Below, piece by piece: positions 1-6,104 of a stretch of 64,000 bases of DNA. The stretch covers positions 1 through 64,000 of the forward strand of contig NZ_JALAHQ010000004.1 of the NCBI RefSeq assembly GCF_036983985.1. The letters are read 5' to 3'. Source of the DNA: Alishewanella metallidurans (lineage in GTDB: Bacteria; Pseudomonadota; Gammaproteobacteria; Enterobacterales; Alteromonadaceae). The position numbers and the translations under genes were made by a program. Every line of letters begins with the position of its first letter. Position 1 is the stretch's first letter. Under the pieces are notes generated by a model. It searched no databases. It saw only the letters and a program-made list of their open reading frames with translations, and was not told the origin of the DNA.

Positions 1-211
1 ACTAAACCAGTTAACTGCGAAACAACGCACTAACCGGAACTTGTAAAACTGTTTAAACGAAGCCTCAAAGAACAACGTCATTGTGCCAACAAAGATTGCA
101 CCAAACCAACAAACTGGCGCACGTTAACTTTTGGCGCTGCCGTTAAGAAAACCAAACGTGAGCAATGCCAAAATAAAACTACAGACTAAAACCGTTAAAA
201 CCCGAAAACCT
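1..211 (-). repeat. Partial copy of the repeated gene-less integron cassette (NC0)
   Basis: This stretch matches the body of the gene-less cassette seen in full six times between 1614 and 4663: it has the same 'aaactaaaccagttaactgc', 'caacaaagattgcaccaaac' and 'ccgttaaaacccgaaaacc' blocks. The attC half lies before base 1, so the array continues to the left of the window. No credible gene is seen in it. Confidence 0.85.
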
Positions 212-286
212 GCTAACGCCGCAAGCAGCGGCGAGCGTTAGCGAGTCCAGCACCGAAGGTGCGATGCTGACTTGCCTTGTTAGCAA
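212..286 (-). other. attC recombination site of the CHMI cassette
   Basis: The ends are complementary integron core sites: GCTAACG on the left and CGTTAGC-type CTTGTTAGC on the right. An imperfectly self-complementary middle (GCCGCAAGCAGCGGC and CACCGAAGGTG) can fold as attC sites do when the single strand is recombined. Because cassettes read leftward, this site belongs to the cassette whose gene is at 293-637. Confidence 0.8.
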
Positions 287-292
287 TGTTGG

Positions 293-637
293 TCAAAGCA
301 TACTCCGATTACAGTAAGTTGCCTTTTCAAACTCACTGATATTCATAGCAATATTTAGAACATTCGGAAATATTGCCACTAACCTCTCAACAACCGATTG
401 TGACAACTTAGCTCGCTGCTCAGTGGTGCGACCTTGCATAATGCTCGAGAATACGTGGATGAAAAGCTCACGTTTCCCACCCACCGAATATTTACTGTAG
501 GGGTTTATCCGAACTTTAATATCACCGATATCAAACAAATCAGAGGCAACAGCAACCAAGTGAATTTGTTCAGCAATATATTCCTCAGAATGGCTTTCCA
601 ATATCTCAACTGAGCAATCGACTACAAAATGTGGCAT
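293..637 (-). CDS. 5-carboxymethyl-2-hydroxymuconate delta-isomerase family protein, integron cassette gene
   Basis: A 114-residue protein of the CHMI/tautomerase fold. It begins Met-Pro-His-Phe, and Pro2 is the catalytic base left at the N-terminus once Met is removed. Family-like stretches follow: IKVRINPYSKYSVGG near residues 40-55, FIHVFSSIMQGRT near 59-71, and a C-terminal MNISEFEKATYCN. In homoprotocatechuate degradation this enzyme isomerises 5-carboxymethyl-2-hydroxymuconate, but no other gene of that pathway is in the window, so the real substrate is open. AGGAAGATAG precedes the start codon. The gene fills its cassette (about 212-660) and has no promoter of its own that I can see. 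Family assignment is good; function in this context is inferred. Confidence 0.8.
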   Translation of the reverse strand: MPHFVVDCSVEILESHSEEYIAEQIHLVAVASDLFDIGDIKVRINPYSKYSVGGKRELFIHVFSSIMQGRTTEQRAKLSQSVVERLVAIFPNVLNIAMNISEFEKATYCNRSML

Positions 638-660
638 CTATCTTCCTATATGCACTGAAT

Positions 661-732
661 TGCTAACGCCCGCAACAAACGCGAGCGTAGCGAGTCGAGG
701 GCGACAGCCCGTTTTGATTGCGTTTGTTAGGC
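661..732 (-). other. attC site of the lipoprotein cassette
   Basis: Core sites TGCTAACGCCC (left) and CGTTTGTTAGGC (right) enclose partly palindromic sequence (CAACAAACGC against GCGTTTGTT, with GGGCGACAGCCC inside). About 72 bp, within the normal attC range. It divides the CHMI cassette from the cassette carrying the gene at 741-1283. Confidence 0.85.
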
Positions 733-740
733 CACACAGC

Positions 741-1283
741 TTAAATGACCTGCGTACTTAGAGCTACCTGATGACTACCGGCCTTGTTTTCAGTAGCACT
801 GATTATGATTTCGACAGTTTGACCGGTTGTAGTTTTGGCTTCGAGTCTAAATGTCTCAAGTTCAGTTTCCCCTGCGAAATCGGGAACAATACTCGGTGTG
901 AACGACCAGCCAGTTTTCTTACTAATGCGTGAAAAACTATTGCTCACTTCTTCAACATATTTTTGTGTATTGACACGGCGGACAAATACGGTACAAAGAC
1001 CAGAATTTAAATAGGTAAGTGCAAATTGCCCATTTGGCGAAGTAAACGACCATGCTTTCCCTGTATTACTTCCCAGGAAATGCAGCGCTTTATCATCAGT
1101 CAGCAACGCAACGCCCTGTTGCTTCATCAGAGATTCAATACCTTTTTCGTTTCCAGCATATCTAATACATGATGAGACAGAAAAATTTGCAGCAAAAAAT
1201 TCGTCTGTAGGTTTACGCGAGTCAGAGCAAGCTACAGAGCTAAGTACTAATAGTGGAATTGCAAAAACTTGGGCTAACTTCAT
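741..1283 (-). CDS. Cassette-encoded lipoprotein (possibly NMCC_0638 family)
   Basis: A 180-residue protein with a clear lipoprotein signal: Lys near the N-terminus, a hydrophobic run FAIPLLVLSS and lipobox VACS, with Cys19 as the lipidated residue. The mature part has CIRYAGNEKGIESL, WSFTSPNGQFAL and a second cysteine in GLCTVFVRR, features I associate with the small NMCC_0638-type lipoproteins of unknown function. That family call is from memory and tentative. AGAGGATAT lies upstream of the start. It is the sole gene of a cassette spanning about 661-1305, so transcription would have to come from upstream cassettes. Confidence 0.7.
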   Translation of the reverse strand: MKLAQVFAIPLLVLSSVACSDSRKPTDEFFAANFSVSSCIRYAGNEKGIESLMKQQGVALLTDDKALHFLGSNTGKAWSFTSPNGQFALTYLNSGLCTVFVRRVNTQKYVEEVSNSFSRISKKTGWSFTPSIVPDFAGETELETFRLEAKTTTGQTVEIIISATENKAGSHQVALSTQVI

Positions 1284-1305
1284 TGTTAAATAATATCCTC
1301 TTACG

Positions 1306-1392
1306 GCCTAACGCAAAGCACACGGGCGGAAAAACGCGTCAGCGTTTAACGTCCCAGTGGCCGCAGGCCACGAGTGATGCGCCTTGTTATGT
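1306..1392 (-). other. attC site of the two-TM protein cassette
   Basis: Left core GGCCTAACGC and right core CTTGTTATGTG enclose about 87 bp with nested complementarity (GTGGCCGCAGGCCAC is a perfect internal hairpin; AACGCAAAGCAC and GTGATGCGCCTTG lie at the arms). The stop codon of the gene at 1387 lies inside the right core, as is common for tightly packed cassettes. Confidence 0.8.
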
Positions 1393-1596
1393 GTTTTTAC
1401 CATTATGTTTTTTACTAATCGTTGATTTAGCTAACATGAAAACTGCAATTAATCCCAGCCCCAACAGAGCAGATAGTAGAGGGAGACTAAACTGCTCCCG
1501 CGCTTTGAAGAGCAGTATTAAGTAGACAAATACTATGCAAGCCAAAAATATATTACTGATTAAACCAACGTATTTCTTCAAAGCAACTTTATCCAT
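1387..1596 (-). CDS. Small two-TM cassette protein of unknown function
   Basis: 69 residues if started at the ATG at 1594-1596 (MDKVALKKYVGL). Two hydrophobic segments are visible, roughly residues 10-31 and 38-55, joined by a short basic/polar turn (KAREQ), with a Lys-rich C-terminal tail. The frame stays open further upstream through the repeated cassette, but that sequence is attC and gene-less cassette, so a longer start is unlikely. A second ATG at 1615-1617 sits in the attC core itself and would add seven residues. I do not recognise the family. Probably an inner-membrane protein. Confidence 0.6.
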   Translation of the reverse strand: MDKVALKKYVGLISNIFLACIVFVYLILLFKAREQFSLPLLSALLGLGLIAVFMLAKSTISKKHNGKNT

Positions 1597-1613
1597 GATG
1601 TTTAGACTGGAAC

Positions 1614-1952
1614 ACATAACGCCCAAAGCAAGCGCGCGGTACGCGTCGCCGTGCCTTTGTTTGTTAGCAGCCTGCACCATACTTGCGCGGCTTGCCGCAC
1701 TGGCAAACTTGAATAGCGTCACGGCTGCCTTTAATTAAAACTAAACCAGTTAACTGCGAAACAGTGCGCCAACCGGAACCTGTAAAACAATTTAAGCGAA
1801 ACCACAAAGAACAACGCCGCTGTGCCAACAAAGATTGCACCAAACCAACAAACTAGCGTACTTTAATGGCTTGGTTTTACTGCTATGAAAAACGAAACGC
1901 GAGCAAAGCTAAAATAAAACTACAAACTGAAACCGTTAAAACTCGAAAACCT
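1614..1952 (-). repeat. Gene-less repeated integron cassette, copy NC1
   Basis: A complete cassette of about 339 bp: a 55-bp attC (1614-1669, left core ACATAAC, right core GTTAGC, with AAAGCAAGCGCGCGGTACGC in between), then about 283 bp without a convincing gene. The body is nearly the same as copies NC2-NC6 but differs at scattered positions. The attC sits at the left end because cassettes read leftward. Confidence 0.85.
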
Positions 1953-2042
1953 GCTAACGCCCAAATTTAGCGCGGAAATCCGCGCAGCGGGTTGACGTCG
2001 CAGCCAGCGCTTTTTGCTGGCGATAAAATTTGTTTGTTATGT
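1953..2042 (-). other. attC site of the cassette carrying the 85-residue membrane protein
   Basis: About 90 bp between GCTAACGCCC and GTTTGTTATGTG. The arms are strongly self-complementary (CAAATTTAGCGCG against GCGATAAAATTTG; CCAGCGCTTTTTGCTGG is a hairpin). It differs from the 55-bp attC of the gene-less cassettes, so this cassette has an independent origin. The last codons of the gene at 2037 overlap the right core. Confidence 0.8.
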
Positions 2043-2294
2043 GTTTTTACTTTTGTCTCTGCGACCTAGCCAACTCCACGTTAATTTGGCCGTAATCACT
2101 GACAAAATAAAACTGAATGGCACAATTACTAATAAACCCACCAATCCGAGCCCATAATCTTCAGAAAGCGCCTCTCTATTTGGCGCACCTACTTTTTCCA
2201 TATGCAGCTCTATGTACCATTCACTAATCAAATGCTCAAAGCAAATGAAGCTAAATACCAGTACAGCCAAACTTATAAATATTCTTAGAATCAT
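2037..2294 (-). CDS. Small membrane cassette protein of unknown function
   Basis: 85 residues from the ATG at 2292-2294. An N-terminal hydrophobic segment (ILRIFISLAVLVFSFICF), a polar middle of about 30 residues (HLISEWYIELHMEKVGAPNR and following) and a second membrane segment (GLGLVGLLVIVPFSFILSVI) are visible, ending in a basic tail. The open frame continues upstream into the neighbouring attC, but those codons are repeated non-coding sequence, so I place the start after it. The layout resembles the gene at 1387-1596 (two TM segments and a C-terminus ending KSKNT or HNGKNT), though the shared tail codons come partly from the attC core. Family not recognised. Confidence 0.6.
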   Translation of the reverse strand: MILRIFISLAVLVFSFICFEHLISEWYIELHMEKVGAPNREALSEDYGLGLVGLLVIVPFSFILSVITAKLTWSWLGRRDKSKNT

Positions 2295-2300
2295 AGAAAC

Positions 2301-2639
2301 ACATAACGCCCAAAGCAAGCGCGCAGTACGCGTCGCCGTGCCTTTGTTTGTTAGCAGCCTGCACCATACTTGCGCGGCTTGCCACACTGGCAAACTTGAA
2401 TAGCGTCACGGCTGCTTTTAATTAAAACTAAACCAGTTAACTGCGAAACAGCGCGCCAACCGGAACTTGTAAAACTGTTTAAGCGAAGCCACAAAGAGCA
2501 ACGCCATTGTGCCAACAAAGATTGCACCAAACTCACAAACTGGCGAACTTTAATGGCTTGGTTTTACTGCTATGAAAAACGAAACGCGAGCAAAGCTAAA
2601 ATAAAACTACAAACTGAAACCGTTAAAACTCGAAAACCT
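2301..2639 (-). repeat. Gene-less repeated integron cassette, copy NC2
   Basis: Complete copy of about 339 bp with the shared 55-bp attC at 2301-2356 (one change, GCGCAGTACG instead of GCGCGGTACG). The body at 2357-2639 is closest to NC1 and NC3: all three share TTAATGGCTTGGTTTT where NC4 and NC5 read TTAACTTTTGGCGC. Confidence 0.85.
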
Positions 2640-2978
2640 GCTAACGCCCAAAGCAAGCGCGCGGTACGCGTCGCCGTGCCTTTGTTTGTTAGCAGCCTGC
2701 ACCAAACTTGCGCGGCTTGTCGCACTAGCAAACTTGAATAGCGTCACGGCTGCTTTTAATTAAAACTAAACCAGTTAACTGCAAAACAGCACGCCAACCG
2801 GAACTTGTAAAACTGTTTAAACGAAGCCACAAAGAACAACGCCGCTGTGCCAACAAAGATTGCACCAAACCAACAAACTAGCGCACGTTAATGGCTTGGT
2901 TTTGCTGCTATAGAAAACGAAACACGAGCAAAGCCGCAACAAAACGATAAACTAAAGCCATTAAAACCCAGAATACCT
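2640..2978 (-). repeat. Gene-less repeated integron cassette, copy NC3
   Basis: Complete copy of about 339 bp, attC at 2640-2694, directly abutting NC2. Its left part is nearly the same as NC2; toward its right end (2930-2975) it diverges (GCCGCAACAAAACGATAAAC), making it the most divergent full copy. It is followed by the attC of the five-TM protein cassette. Confidence 0.85.
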
Positions 2979-3055
2979 GCTAACGCCCCGCGCATGCGCG
3001 CGAACTTGTGAGCGTCGCAGGGGCCGCAGGCCCCGAATGACGCGGATTGTTAGGC
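2979..3055 (-). other. attC site of the five-TM protein cassette
   Basis: Left core GCTAACGCCCC, right core GATTGTTAGGC, about 77 bp. It contains CGCGCATGCGCG and GGGGCCGCAGGCCCC, the latter a near-perfect palindrome, consistent with a folded attC. It is unlike the gene-less cassette attC. Confidence 0.8.
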
Positions 3056-3059
3056 TAAA

Positions 3060-3623
3060 CTACTGCGGCTGCGCCTTAATAACTCGAAAAACTAATGGCT
3101 TTATACATACGTGAGAAAACCACGAAAACCCTGCTATTACCAATATTCCTATAAGCGGAATTATTGCTCCAGAAAAAACTATTGAGCCAAATACATATCC
3201 AAAAATACACTCCGCTTTGTATATAGGCAGGAACAAACCAACTACTAACAGACCTAAAGACAAGTACATTGCAACGTTCCCGTAGCCCAAAATAACACTG
3301 AGTGACTGGACAAGACTCAAGACCAGCATGCAAAAAAAACCAATAAGTACGAATCGTAAAATCTTTACCCTCACTGGCGCGTCACTCGGTTGACTAGGTT
3401 GAAGAGTTACACGCTTCTCTATCCGCACTGTTGAAAGCCAAGCTAAGAATGGGAGGATTAATAATCCCCACCAGTTTGATATTGAAGGATAATCAGAATG
3501 GTGCATCAAGTGATGGCTCACTATTCCACCATTCAAATGCTCCCACAACAGAAATCCAACTACGAATAATATGGTAATTGCAATCACGTAGTATTTTAAT
3601 TTTTTGAACTGCTTGTCAGTCAT
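3060..3623 (-). CDS. Cassette-encoded multi-pass membrane protein of unknown function
   Basis: 187 residues, mostly hydrophobic. Membrane segments appear at about residues 10-27 (YYVIAITILFVVGFLLWEHL), 51-64, 88-110 (ILRFVLIGFFCMLVLSLV), 114-134 and 140-170. A His-rich loop HHLMHHSDYP follows the first segment, and the C-terminus is basic. GAGAAGAAAC upstream of the ATG can serve as ribosome binding site. It is the largest coding cassette here (about 2979-3657). I recognise no family; the His-rich loop could bind metal, but that is speculation. Confidence 0.7.
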   Translation of the reverse strand: MTDKQFKKLKYYVIAITILFVVGFLLWEHLNGGIVSHHLMHHSDYPSISNWWGLLILPFLAWLSTVRIEKRVTLQPSQPSDAPVRVKILRFVLIGFFCMLVLSLVQSLSVILGYGNVAMYLSLGLLVVGLFLPIYKAECIFGYVFGSIVFSGAIIPLIGILVIAGFSWFSHVCIKPLVFRVIKAQPQ

Positions 3624-3657
3624 GTTTCTTCTCGGATTACGATGGTCGAAATATTTA

Positions 3658-3993
3658 GCCTAACGCCCAAAGCAAGCGCGCGGTACGCGTCGCCGTGCCT
3701 TTGTTTGTTAGCAGCCTACACCAAACTTGCGCGGCTTGCCGCACTAGCAAACCTAAACAATGGCAGACTGCTTTTAATTAAAACTAAGCCAGTTAACTGC
3801 GAAACAACGCGCCAACTGGAACCTGTAAAACTGTTTAAGCGAAGCCACAAAGAGCAACGCCATTGTGCCAACAAAGATTGCACCAAACCAACAAACTGGC
3901 GCACGTTAACTTTTGGCGCTGCCGCTAAGAAAACAAAACATGAGCAATGCCAAAATAAAACTACAAACTAAAACCGTTAACACCCGAAAACCT
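3658..3993 (-). repeat. Gene-less repeated integron cassette, copy NC4
   Basis: Complete copy of about 336 bp with attC 3658-3713 (GCCTAACGCCC to TTGTTAGC). Its body carries TTAACTTTTGGCGCTGCCGC like NC5; NC6 reads TTTATCTTTTAGCGCTGCC at the same place. Confidence 0.85.
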
Positions 3994-4328
3994 GCTAACG
4001 CCCAAAGCAAGCGCGCGGTACGCGTCGCCGTGCCTTTGTTTGTTAGCAGCCTGCACCAAACTTGCGCGGCTTGCCGCACTGGCAAACTTGAACAATGGCA
4101 AGCTGCTTTTATTAAAAAACTAAACCGATTAACTGCGAAACAGCGCGCTGACCAGAACCTAAAAAACTGTAAAGCGAAGCCACAAAGAACAACGCCGCTG
4201 TGCCAACAAAGATTGCACCAAACCAACAAACTGGCGCACGTTAACTTTTGGCGCTGCCGCTAAGAAAACCAAACGTGAGCAATGCCAAAATAAAACTACA
4301 AACTAAAACCGTTAACACCCGAAAACCT
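3994..4328 (-). repeat. Gene-less repeated integron cassette, copy NC5
   Basis: Complete copy of about 335 bp, attC 3994-4048. Its middle is the most changed among NC4-NC6 (GCGCGCTGACCAGAACC and AAAACTGTAAAGCG in place of the usual GCCAACTGGAAC and ACTGTTTAAGCG), so substitutions are tolerated without any reading frame to protect. Confidence 0.85.
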
Positions 4329-4663
4329 GCTAACGCTCAAAGCAAGCGCGCGGTACGCGTCGCCGTGCCTTTGTTTGTTAGCAGCCTACGCCGAACTTGC
4401 GCGGCTTGCCGCACTGGCAAACTTGAACAACGGCAGACTGCCTTTAATTAAAACTAAACCAGTTAACTGCGAAACAACGCGCCAACTGGAACTTGTAAAA
4501 CTGTTTAAGCGAAGCCACAAAGAACAACGCCGCGGTGCCAACAAAGATTGCACTAAGCCAACAAACTAGCGAAATTTATCTTTTAGCGCTGCCGCTAAGA
4601 AAACCAAACGTGAGCAATGCCAAAATAAAACTACAAACTAAAACCGTTAACACCCGAAAACCT
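4329..4663 (-). repeat. Gene-less repeated integron cassette, copy NC6, first in the array
   Basis: Complete copy of about 335 bp, attC 4329-4383 (left core GCTAACGCTC). It is the cassette next to attI, and by the usual insertion mechanism the last one acquired. On the minus strand of its body a weak promoter-like pair is visible (TTAACG, 17 bp, TATTTT near 4620-4655), pointing into the array; this is only suggestive. Confidence 0.85.
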
Positions 4664-4718
4664 GCTAACGCTTATTGGGCGGAAAAGTCCGTATTTAAAC
4701 ACGGACTTTTCCGTTTTT
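4664..4718 (+). terminator. attI-side junction with a perfect 12-bp hairpin and T run
   Basis: The junction core GCTAACGCT (4664-4672) marks where the first cassette meets the attI region. Directly to its right, GGAAAAGTCCGT (4681-4692) and ACGGACTTTTCC (4701-4712) are exact complements around the loop ATTTAAAC, followed by GTTTTT on the plus strand. This has the form of an intrinsic terminator for rightward transcription, which would stop antisense reads out of the array toward intI. In the leftward direction there is no T run, so cassette transcription need not be blocked. The extent of attI itself is not defined by sequence alone. Confidence 0.6.
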
Positions 4719-4851
4719 GTAAATTTATTGTGTGGAACATTACGTAATAATTTACGAATTTACAATAGATTAAATGCTTAGAATAACTTTTGTTTGGTGT
4801 GAAATACGGAAATTTCCATCTAACAAGGCACAAGTAACACTTTCAACTATA

Positions 4852-4867
4852 CTGTTTATTTAAACAG
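4852..4867 (+). promoter_or_regulatory. LexA (SOS) box upstream of intI
   Basis: CTGT TTATTTAA ACAG matches the gammaproteobacterial LexA operator CTGT-N8-ACAG exactly, is A/T-rich in the spacer and nearly palindromic, and ends 20 bp before the intI start codon. SOS control of integron integrases is established for class 1 and Vibrio integrons, so this site is expected for intI. Confidence 0.9.
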
Positions 4868-4887
4868 CATATCTTAGGAGGTAAGTT

Positions 4888-5418
4888 ATGCCTGCGTCGT
4901 CACCATTTTTGCAATATATCGCCGAAGAAATGCATACTCGCCGTTATGCGAAACGCACTATAGAAACGTATTTATATTGGATTAAATTTTTTATTTTATT
5001 CCATAAAAAGCAGCACCCCAAAGATCTGTCTAATGAGCATGTAGAGCAATTTTTAACTCATTTGACCGTAACGCGACACGTTGCGGTGCAAACTCAAGCT
5101 TTGGCGCTTAATGCGTTAAGTTTTCTTTATAAAGAGATATTGAAACGGCCGCTGGCGTTGAACCTTAATTTTAATCAGTCTACCAAAGCCCGAAAATTAC
5201 CCGTGGTGTTAACCCAAACCGAAGTTAAGCGGTTATTGGCTACTATTGATCCGCAGTATTTGCTATTAACGCAGCTACTATACGGCAGTGGCTTGCGGTT
5301 AATGGAGGCTATTAGATTGCGAGTAAATGCCATTGATTTTGACTATTTATCGTTAATGGTATGGCATGGTAAAGGCGGCAATGCGGTGAAAAGCCCGTTG
5401 TCGCAATTAACGCTTTAA
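4888..5418 (+). pseudogene. intI: Integron integrase IntI, truncated to the N-terminal half
   Basis: 176 residues that read as an integron tyrosine recombinase: the SPFLQYIAEEMHTRRYAKRT opening and TIETYLYWIKFFILFH in the SAM-like DNA-binding domain, then catalytic box I as LLYGSGLRLMEAIRLRV, whose Arg is present, and the HGKGGN beta-hairpin Lys. After that the sequence degenerates (AVKSPLSQLTL, stop). Full IntI proteins are about 320 residues; the IntI-specific helix, the HxxR box and the nucleophilic Tyr are absent, and only 83 bp separate this stop from leuD. The start is firm: AGGAGGT (4876-4882) sits 5 bp before the ATG. The 3' end looks deleted, not merely frameshifted, because no integrase-like codons remain downstream. 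The orientation, divergent from the cassettes, is canonical. The product should not recombine, so the array is probably frozen unless another integrase acts in trans. Confidence 0.88.
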
Positions 5419-5438
5419 CATGTAAGCAGTAAGAAATA

Positions 5439-5468
5439 AAACCAACTAGCATTTACACCAGCTGGTTT
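5439..5468. terminator. Terminator between intI remnant and leuD
   Basis: AAACCAACT (5439-5447) pairs with AGCTGGTTT (5460-5468) with one mismatch. T runs on both sides allow it to end both the rightward intI transcript and the leftward leuABCD transcript. Confidence 0.6.
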
Positions 5469-5501
5469 TTGTATATAAGAAAAAACGTTAAAAAGTAGGT
5501 A

Positions 5502-6104
5502 TTAGCCTAACCACGGCTGATTGGCTTTACGCTGTTGCTCGTAACTGGCTATTTGTGGGTTTAACTGCTCGCTGCTGCCGATAAAATCTAGCCCTGATAA
5601 CAGGCGCTGTTTAATATCGGGGTCGATATTAAAGCCCATAGCGGCATTGTTACCGAACAGTATTTCTTGGTTTTCTAAGTCAATTTGCCACTGTTGTGGC
5701 CCTTGTTCGCAGCGGTTAAATAGCAGTTCAATATCGGCTTTACTTAATTGAATTAATAACATGCCGTTGTTTACGCAGTTATTAAAGAAAATATCGGCAA
5801 AGCTTTGTGCAATAATAACGTTAAAACCAAATTGCTGAATAGCCCACGGCGCGTGTTCTCGGCTAGAACCACAGCCGAAATTAGCACGAGTTAGCAAAAT
5901 AGAGGCCGCGTTATATTCGGGTTGGTTAACAACAAAGCTAAGGTTGGCGCTGCCGTCGGCTAGGTAGCGCCAGTCATAGAATAGCGCCTTAGCAAAGCCG
6001 TCGCGGCTAACACTAGTTAAAAACTGTTTAGGAATTATTTGGTCGGTGTCTACGTTGTTTTTATCTAACGGGCAGACTAAGCCTTGGGCGAAAAAGTGGC
6101 TCAT
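5502..6104 (-). CDS. leuD: 3-isopropylmalate dehydratase small subunit
   Basis: 200 residues, the usual length. With LeuC it interconverts 2- and 3-isopropylmalate in leucine synthesis in the cytoplasm. The swivel-domain signature is seen: DTDQIIPKQFL near residues 20-30, then LTRANFGCGSSREHAPWAI near 72-90 and FADIFFNNCVNNGMLLI. Its start ATGA overlaps the leuC stop, implying translational coupling. Last gene of leuABCD. Confidence 0.97.
   Translation of the reverse strand: MSHFFAQGLVCPLDKNNVDTDQIIPKQFLTSVSRDGFAKALFYDWRYLADGSANLSFVVNQPEYNAASILLTRANFGCGSSREHAPWAIQQFGFNVIIAQSFADIFFNNCVNNGMLLIQLSKADIELLFNRCEQGPQQWQIDLENQEILFGNNAAMGFNIDPDIKQRLLSGLDFIGSSEQLNPQIASYEQQRKANQPWLG

Noticed and set aside
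3716..4229. Minus-strand open frames in NC4 and NC5 (LVQSLLAQWRCSL or LVWCNLCWHSG types)
   Set aside because: Different copies keep different frames open and others are broken, so there is no sign of protein selection.
1614..4383. CRISPR-like array
   Set aside because: The 55-bp repeats are attC sites with RYYYAAC/GTTRRRY cores, spaced irregularly by cassettes of 280-620 bp, not short uniform spacers.
3913..4451. Plus-strand open frames across attC sites with a shared KRAVRVAVPLFVSS-type segment
   Set aside because: They run antisense to the cassettes and across recombination junctions. They repeat only because the DNA repeats, and they have no consistent start or end.
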